The notes under the pieces are model-generated. The model was given only the letters and a program-made list of their open reading frames with translations. It was not told the origin of the DNA and searched no databases. Position numbers and translations under genes: made by a program. Shown here one piece after another: positions 16,304 to 20,341 of a stretch of DNA of 20,341 nt. Within the stretch, counting starts at the first letter, position 1, and each line of letters begins with the position of its first letter. The stretch covers positions 1 through 20,341 of the forward strand of contig JAJYPU010000019.1 in assembly GCA_021795095.1 (NCBI GenBank), read 5' to 3'. This DNA comes from Actinomycetes bacterium (GTDB taxonomy: Bacteria; Actinomycetota; Acidimicrobiia; Acidimicrobiales; RAAP-2).

Positions 16304-16329
16304 CCGAACGGTATTTCCACGTCGTTCGG
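16304..16329. promoter_or_regulatory. Inverted repeat over the -35 region of the permease promoter
   Basis: CCGAACG (16304-16310) and CGTTCGG (16323-16329) are perfect inverted copies separated by 12 bases, directly upstream of the candidate -10 box. Position and geometry suit a repressor operator for the permease genes. The regulator is not encoded in view. Confidence 0.4.
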
Positions 16330-16652
16330 CGTCGGCGGGTTCCCTCAGAACTCCTGATCATCTGGGTGTTCCCCGACGCTGGTCTCGACACGTTCCGAGA
16401 ATTTCTGCCTTTGACCACGCTCTGGTTCATCACACGGCCACCGATTTCGCAGCCCGTTCGTACGCCCCATCCATGCTCGTAGAACGCGCGGCGACGATGG
16501 AGAGGAGAGCTGACGCGAGTGGGCCCTCTGCACCCCGACGCGCCGCGACGTCCTATTCGTTGCGGTGCGCCGCCTCGAGCGGGACACTCACGTTGATCGT
16601 GCCGTGGAACTGGTCCCTCGGTCACTAGCGCAGGGCGCGAATGTCGAACCCG
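16330..16652. other. Intergenic region between SBP2 and the permease operon
   Basis: About 320 bases without a gene on either strand. A short GCGC-CCT-GCGC stem lies just after the SBP2 stop on the minus strand (about 16628-16638) but has no U-tract. I see no strong terminator, so read-through from SBP2 into the permeases remains possible. Confidence 0.5.
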
Positions 16653-18455
16653 TTACCAGTGGTAGAACGCCGGGGTGAACGAGCCGAGTGGATTCGGAGC
16701 GAGGCCCACCGTGCTCTGGAGGCTCTTCGCCGTCTCGGTGAGTGCCTCCCCCTGGGGAATGAATAGCGCCGGCAGAACCGTTGACACCACCTTGGCGTAG
16801 CGAGTGAGCGGGACCGAAGCGTGCAACGTCTGATTAATAAGGGCGTCGATCCCGGCGTCACTGAATGCGCCGACGTTGGCCGAGCCCGTCGTCGCAAAGA
16901 GGGACTCGCCTGTCGGCAGGACCGCTGGCGCGTACGTCCAGCCCGAGTCCCAGGTGCACAGTTGGGCCGAAGGCGTCGTCGAACACGCGGTGATCACCTG
17001 TCCGTATCCGGCGAACTCGACGTTGACCTGGATGCCAATCGCCTTCCAACCCGACACGAGCACACCGATCTCGCGCACGAACAGTGGCGAGGTGTTGGGC
17101 ATCAACAGGTTGAGCGTCAACGACGTACCCGCCGCGATACCCCCGCCACACTGATCGGGCCCCGTACCGGGGTTCGCACAGGTGAGCACGCCACCGCTGG
17201 GTCGCCAGCCGTGTGAAGCGAGGCTCGCGGCAGCGCTGGATGGGTCATAGGGGTACGTGGCGATCGTCGATCCGCCCACGGCGGTGGCCACGCCCGCGGG
17301 GAGTGGTCCAGCTCCGGCCGTGGCGTACCCGCCGAAAACGTTTTTCACGATCGTCGCTTGATCGATGTCCATTTGCATCGCCGCTCGAATGTACGCCTGG
17401 CCGATGAGCGAGCGCTCGAGGTCCGCGGCACCGAAGTTGAACGGAATGTACGCCACCGACCACGGCGCGGCGCCGGTGATGGTGTCGGTTCCCGACAGCG
17501 TCTGCACTGCGGTGGTCGCGGGATTCAACTGAGCCGCCACGCTCGTGAGCGTACCGAAGTCAAGGTTGCCCACGTCGAGCGCACCCGACTCGAGGTCCCG
17601 CAGCTCTTGGGCCGCCGATCGATAGGCCAATTCGGTGAACGAGGTCAAGCGGGGGTGTACAGAGCCCGAATAGGCATGATTGACGCTGAAGGTGGCGTTA
17701 CCCGAGGCATCGAGCGAGCTGAGAATCCATGGTCCATCGACCCCGCTACGCCAGAAGGCGTCGGTGAACGTTGAGGTCGCCGATGCGATCGAGGTGAGGT
17801 ACGCCCCGACTGCCCGACAGCTCGCCACCGTCGCGGCCACCCGAGGGGCACCGGCCGAGCAGTGCGCCATCGAGTGCGCGGAAGTGCGGTCCCAGGTTTC
17901 AGGTAGTGGCGTAATCAGGGAGAGGAAGTTACTTACGATCCACGTCGGATTGACGGGGTGAGTGAAAAAAAGGTGGACCGTATTACCGGTGGCCGACGCA
18001 CCTCGGAGTTCGCCCGGGATTCCGAGACCGGGTTCGTTCGGACAGAACCCGGTGGGGTCAGCGACCCACAGATTCAAGAAGAACATCACCGAACGACCGG
18101 TGACGTATTGACCGTTCGCAAATCGCCACGGTTTGACGGTGAACGTCGCGGATGTCCGCGACCTCGCGAACACAGGTTCATTGGCAAGGGACAACGCTGG
18201 CACCTGGGCCGTCGAGCCTCCCGCGCCGTACCAGTACAACGGTTGGTAGAGGAGCCGTTGCAGGTAGTTGACGTTGTTCGACGTGTCATACGCGCAACTC
18301 ATGAACGGGAAGATGTAATTGGGAGTAGCCCCGGGTGTCTCGGCGACGGTCATCGACGTCGACGACGCGGACGCGCGCGAACTCGCGGAAGCCACAAACA
18401 GGGGAACCACGGCGACCAGGAGCAGGGCGGCCGTGGCGACCTTAAACTTAGGCAT
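16653..18455 (-). CDS. ABC transporter substrate-binding protein, family 5 (SBP2, paralogue of SBP1)
   Basis: The 600-residue product aligns by eye along its length with SBP1: TPNYIFPF, QPLYWYG, WRFANGQYVTGRSVMFFLNL, GVDGPWIL and LESGALDVGNLD match the corresponding SBP1 segments. The signal peptide (MPKFKVATAALLLVAVVPLF) lacks a lipobox cysteine, and the three cysteine pairs (MAHC...ASC, LTC...DQC, TAC...QLC) are shared; two extra cysteines occur at MSCAYD and GFCPN. It has only about seven lysines, far fewer than SBP1. I take the ATG at 18455 because the signal peptide begins there; the frame is open for 71 more codons upstream but that overlaps rnhB. It is followed by the permease genes and probably feeds them. 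Ligand unknown. Confidence 0.9.
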   Translation of the reverse strand: MPKFKVATAALLLVAVVPLFVASASSRASASSTSMTVAETPGATPNYIFPFMSCAYDTSNNVNYLQRLLYQPLYWYGAGGSTAQVPALSLANEPVFARSRTSATFTVKPWRFANGQYVTGRSVMFFLNLWVADPTGFCPNEPGLGIPGELRGASATGNTVHLFFTHPVNPTWIVSNFLSLITPLPETWDRTSAHSMAHCSAGAPRVAATVASCRAVGAYLTSIASATSTFTDAFWRSGVDGPWILSSLDASGNATFSVNHAYSGSVHPRLTSFTELAYRSAAQELRDLESGALDVGNLDFGTLTSVAAQLNPATTAVQTLSGTDTITGAAPWSVAYIPFNFGAADLERSLIGQAYIRAAMQMDIDQATIVKNVFGGYATAGAGPLPAGVATAVGGSTIATYPYDPSSAAASLASHGWRPSGGVLTCANPGTGPDQCGGGIAAGTSLTLNLLMPNTSPLFVREIGVLVSGWKAIGIQVNVEFAGYGQVITACSTTPSAQLCTWDSGWTYAPAVLPTGESLFATTGSANVGAFSDAGIDALINQTLHASVPLTRYAKVVSTVLPALFIPQGEALTETAKSLQSTVGLAPNPLGSFTPAFYHW

Positions 18456-18461
18456 ACTGCC

Positions 18462-18467
18462 ATTGTC
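18462..18467 (-). promoter_or_regulatory. Possible -10 box of SBP2 (GACAAT)
   Basis: On the minus strand GACAAT is followed by six bases and then the ATG of SBP2. The spacing equals that of the other leaderless-type sites, but the first base is G rather than T, so this is the weakest member of the set. Confidence 0.35.
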
Positions 18468-18565
18468 CCACGCGCTACCGGCACCAAGGGTCGCACACCA
18501 TCGTCTAGCGCGGTGGAACCATCGCCGCGTCCCTGCACTACGCGATGGCAGATGACCGTGTCGCG

Positions 18566-19252
18566 TCAATCGAGCAGATTCCACGATTGCCGATGTTCGG
18601 GCGTAAGTCCCAATCGACCAATCGCCTCGCGATGGGACGCAGTGACGTATCCCTTGTTGCGTTCCCATCCGTAGCCCGGGTAGCGCGCTGCGAGCTCGAC
18701 GAGCAACGCGTCACGGTGGACCTTCGCGAGGACGCTCGCGGCCGCCACGCTCGCACAGTATCGATCCGCTTTAACCATGGTCACAACCGGTGGAACCACC
18801 ACCGACGTGGACGGGGTGTCACCGAGACCGGTGCGTGTGACACTCAACCAGTCGCGTTGACCATCGAGCAGCACGACCGACGGTGTCACGCGCAACTGCG
18901 CGAGCGCACGGTGACCAGCGACACCGAGCGCCGCTGTCATGCCGAGCTGGTCGATCTCAGTGGCACTCGCTGACCCGATCGCGTACTCGTGGACCCACCG
19001 CTCGATCTCGGGCACCAACGACTGTCGTACCGAAGCGCTCAGGAGTTTGCTGTCGCGCAGTCGAGATGGGAACCCGCCGGCGTCTGGTCCGATGACGACG
19101 ATGGCGCAGTGGCATGGACCGACCGCGCTGCCGGTGCCGACCTCGTCGAGCGACCCGATCCAGCGATATCCGTCGGCGAAGAGTCCCGCCTCAATGTCCA
19201 GGGTCGGCGCGACGGCCTTCACGGCTTCCCTCCACTCGTTGACCCCCGTCAT
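18566..19252 (-). CDS. rnhB: Ribonuclease HII (variant GTG motif)
   Basis: The protein (228 residues from the ATG at 19252) is an RNase HII, which nicks DNA at embedded ribonucleotides and cleaves RNA-DNA hybrids. Visible motifs are SLDEVGTGSAVGP with Asp36 and Glu37, RDSKLL, VLLDGQRD with Asp130, and MVKADRYCASVAAASVLAKV with Asp163, so the four catalytic acids are present. The normally conserved GRG after DEV reads GTG (Thr40), which is unusual because the arginine position takes part in recognising the RNA-DNA junction. Start is uncertain: GGAGGG five bases before the GTG at 19222 would suit a start ten codons later, whereas the ATG has only AGG beside it. The gene lies upstream of SBP2 (110-bp gap) and is divergent from cofC. 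Confidence 0.88.
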   Translation of the reverse strand: MTGVNEWREAVKAVAPTLDIEAGLFADGYRWIGSLDEVGTGSAVGPCHCAIVVIGPDAGGFPSRLRDSKLLSASVRQSLVPEIERWVHEYAIGSASATEIDQLGMTAALGVAGHRALAQLRVTPSVVLLDGQRDWLSVTRTGLGDTPSTSVVVPPVVTMVKADRYCASVAAASVLAKVHRDALLVELAARYPGYGWERNKGYVTASHREAIGRLGLTPEHRQSWNLLD

Positions 19253-19295
19253 CCTAGAAGTGCGTGATCGTCCGATGGTCGGCCGGCGCAGGACC

Positions 19296-19311
19296 GCGCG
19301 ATCAATCGCGC
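19296..19311. promoter_or_regulatory. Inverted repeat immediately upstream of the cofC -10 box
   Basis: GCGCGAT (19296-19302) and ATCGCGC (19305-19311) form a perfect 7-bp inverted repeat with a 2-nt centre, two bases before the TACAGT hexamer, in the 73-bp spacer between divergent rnhB and cofC. It covers the spacer between the -35 and -10 positions of cofC and could be an operator. Confidence 0.4.
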
Positions 19312-19313
19312 CG

Positions 19314-19319
19314 TACAGT
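19314..19319 (+). promoter_or_regulatory. Candidate -10 box of a leaderless cofC promoter (TACAGT)
   Basis: TACAGT is followed by six bases and the GTG at 19326. This selects that GTG as the cofC start among several in-frame possibilities in a long open frame, and the conserved protein sequence begins shortly after it. Confidence 0.6.
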
Positions 19320-19325
19320 GGAACG

Positions 19326-19958
19326 GTGGGACAATTCGGCGACGCCACGAAGATCCCGCGCGCAAGTGCGCACATCATCGTCGTCCCGCTCCGATCGTTC
19401 GACTCCGCCAAGTCAAGACTTCGCGACGCCGGAACGACCGACGTGGCGGGGATCGCTGAACGTTTGGCCCGTTCGGTGCTCGAGAACTGCGCCCCCCTTC
19501 CAGTCGTTGTCGTGTGTGAGAGCGATGACATCGAACGGTTCGCGTTCGCCAATGGGGCCGCGGTCCTTCGTTCACCGCACTCCGGTCTCAACAACGCGGT
19601 CTCTTACGCGTACGACGAGCTGACGATGGTCTGTGAACGGGTTTCAATTGTTCACGGTGACCTGCGCTTCCCCGAGGGACTCGGGCGATTCGAGCCCCCG
19701 GGCACCATCACAATCGTCGCCGATCGACACGGGACCGGAACGAACATCCTCTCTCTACCCACCGGCCTGTTGTTCCGCTTCCACTACGGCGAGGCTTCGG
19801 CGATTCACCACCGACGCGAAGCTGAACGGATCGGCGTCGACGTCGTAACACTCACTACCAGCCCGTGGCGTTTCGACGTCGACGTGCCAGAGGATCTGTC
19901 GGTACCCGAGACGAATGGGGGGCCATCGGCCCCCCATTCGCTTGGTACCGCGTTGTGA
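19326..19958 (+). CDS. cofC: CofC/FbiD-type 2-phospholactate (or phosphoenolpyruvate) guanylyltransferase
   Basis: The 210-residue product resembles CofC, which joins GTP to 2-phospholactate or phosphoenolpyruvate as an early step of coenzyme F420 synthesis. The nucleotide-binding N terminus [16 protein letters not shown] (residues 17-32) has the conserved [16 protein letters not shown], with Asp, and [11 protein letters not shown] are the other family motifs, followed by [16 protein letters not shown] and a C-terminal DVDVPEDL. All are in the expected order. No other F420 gene lies in the window, so the link to the pathway rests on the protein itself. The GTG start is supported by TACAGT six bases upstream. 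The last roughly 20 codons lie within a large hairpin that looks like a transcription terminator, so the C-terminal tail is shaped by that element. Confidence 0.88.
   Translation: MGQFGDATKIPRASAHIIVVPLRSFDSAKSRLRDAGTTDVAGIAERLARSVLENCAPLPVVVVCESDDIERFAFANGAAVLRSPHSGLNNAVSYAYDELTMVCERVSIVHGDLRFPEGLGRFEPPGTITIVADRHGTGTNILSLPTGLLFRFHYGEASAIHHRREAERIGVDVVTLTTSPWRFDVDVPEDLSVPETNGGPSAPHSLGTAL
19900..19950. terminator. Large hairpin inside the 3' end of cofC, probable bidirectional terminator
   Basis: The inner stem pairs 19912-19924 (CGAATGGGGGGCC) with 19928-19940 around an ATC loop, 13 perfect base pairs. An outer 7-bp stem pairs CGGTACC (19900-19906) with GGTACCG (19944-19950) across a 5/3 internal loop. 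The hairpin ends eight bases before the end of the cofC stop codon, between convergent cofC and the AKK-repeat gene. It lacks a long U-tract. Confidence 0.75.
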
Positions 19959-19967
19959 TTCAGACGG

Positions 19968-20273
19968 CTACTTCTTAGCCGCGGCCTTCTTGGCCGGAGC
20001 CTTCTTAGCGGCGGCCTTCTTGGCCGGAGCCTTCTTAGCCGCGGCCTTCTTGGCCGGAGCCTTCTTGGCTACGGCCTTCTTCGCCGGAGCCTTCTTGGCT
20101 ACGGCCTTCTTCGCCGGCGCCTTCTTGGCCACCTTCTTGGCGGCGGCCTTCTTGGCCGGTGCCTTCTTGGCGGCGGCCTTCTTGGCCGGAGCCTTCTTGG
20201 CTACGGCCTTCTTTGCCGGAGCCTTCTTTGCCGGAGCCTTCTTGGCCGGAGCCTTCTTGGCGGCTGTTGCCAC
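19968..20273 (-). CDS. Lysine/alanine-rich histone H1-like repeat protein
   Basis: The 101-residue product consists of MATAAKK followed by pentapeptides [10 protein letters not shown] or AVAKK, with a single four-residue unit VAKK at residues 48-51. It has no globular domain, no aromatic and no acidic residue. Similar PAKKA repeats form the tail of actinobacterial HU (HupB), and occur in histone H1-like proteins of Chlamydia and in AlgP; those bind DNA or RNA through positive charge. A nucleoid or RNA-binding role is therefore likely but inferred. The GTG start is preceded by a strong AGGAGGG. A shorter basic stretch of the same style forms the linker of the NYN ribonuclease at 2352-3464. The gene converges on cofC, sharing its hairpin terminator. 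Confidence 0.8.
   Translation of the reverse strand: MATAAKKAPAKKAPAKKAPAKKAVAKKAPAKKAAAKKAPAKKAAAKKVAKKAPAKKAVAKKAPAKKAVAKKAPAKKAAAKKAPAKKAAAKKAPAKKAAAKK
19971..20252 (-). repeat. Tandem 15-bp coding repeat (A-P/A/V-AKK)
   Basis: Nineteen units encode [10 protein letters not shown] or AVAKK, mostly alternating, with one 12-bp unit (VAKK). On the plus strand each appears as variants of GCCTTCTTGGCCGGA. The array is expected to change length by slippage or recombination. Lysines are all AAG codons. Confidence 0.9.
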
Positions 20274-20276
20274 TTT

Positions 20277-20283
20277 CCCTCCT
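20277..20283 (-). promoter_or_regulatory. Strong ribosome-binding site of the AKK-repeat gene (AGGAGGG)
   Basis: AGGAGGG on the minus strand lies three bases before the GTG at 20273. With SBP1 this is one of two genes in the window with a near-perfect Shine-Dalgarno site, suggesting high expression. Confidence 0.8.
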
Positions 20284-20289
20284 TGGGAC

Positions 20290-20332
20290 TCAACGTTGAA
20301 TCAATCTGGGGCCTTCATCGACGGTTACGTCG
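20290..20332. promoter_or_regulatory. Palindromes upstream of the AKK-repeat gene
   Basis: TCAACGTTGA (20290-20299) is a perfect 10-bp palindrome, and CGACG-GTTA-CGTCG (20319-20332) is a 5-bp inverted repeat. They may be regulatory, but no promoter hexamer can be assigned with confidence before the window ends. Confidence 0.3.
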
Positions 20333-20341
20333 ACTTGCATT

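Noticed and set aside
16625..16660. GGGTTCGA-like segment near the SBP2 stop considered as a tRNA T-arm
   Set aside because: No complementary arm, acceptor stem or anticodon arm can be built around it.
18456..18668. 71-codon N-terminal extension of SBP2
   Set aside because: It overlaps rnhB and would bury the signal peptide that begins at 18455.
18939..19325. Upstream extension of the cofC frame
   Set aside because: It is antisense to rnhB and lies before the TACAGT-6 nt-GTG signal; family similarity begins only after 19326.
19968..20273. Repeat array considered as a CRISPR or non-coding satellite
   Set aside because: The 15-bp units are contiguous with no spacers, keep an open frame with a start codon and strong ribosome-binding site, and encode a known style of basic protein.

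Overview
The window looks like a chromosomal segment of a high-GC actinobacterium, possibly of the class Acidimicrobiia. The class is an inference from protein style and not proven. The evidence for Actinobacteria is a fused Kgd-type 2-oxoglutarate dehydrogenase (E2-like and E1 parts in one chain), a CofC-type enzyme of coenzyme F420 synthesis, an IlvX-like acetolactate synthase homologue, frequent GTG starts, and many genes that appear to be leaderless. I see no CRISPR array, phage, insertion sequence, rRNA or tRNA.

Layout. Positions 2-1165 (+) hold the 3' part of a thiamine-diphosphate enzyme. It converges with a tight minus-strand operon at 7069-1154: kgd, then a NYN/Zc3h12a-type ribonuclease with a Lys/Ala-rich linker and a C-terminal S1-like domain, then a FabZ-like hotdog dehydratase, then xthA. 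All three junctions are 4-bp GTGA overlaps. Back to back with kgd is a plus-strand pair: an alpha/beta hydrolase and an overlapping TIGR01777-type SDR protein.

The middle (9165-18455) is a peptide/nickel-type ABC importer in two convergent halves. The plus-strand half has a solute-binding protein (SBP1), a strong terminator, and a fused two-domain ATPase. The minus-strand half has a paralogous solute-binding protein (SBP2) and two permeases (DppB/DppC type). About 1 kb with no convincing gene lies between them. The two SBPs share three cysteine pairs and lack a lipobox, so they are probably exported but not lipid-anchored. One ATPase/permease set plausibly serves both binding proteins.

The right end (18566-20273) has rnhB (with a GRG-to-GTG change in its signature), divergent cofC, and a convergent gene for a 101-residue protein made almost entirely of A(P/A/V)AKK pentapeptides. 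A large hairpin terminator lies inside the last codons of cofC.

Cross-cutting signals. At least five genes start 6-8 nt after a TANNNT hexamer, the geometry of leaderless promoters. SBP1 and the AKK-repeat gene instead have strong Shine-Dalgarno sites. The window is mostly ordinary chromosomal content. The least ordinary items are the NYN-linker-S1 protein, the free-standing AKK-repeat protein, the disulfide-rich SBP pair with its split transporter locus, and the recurring promoter architecture.
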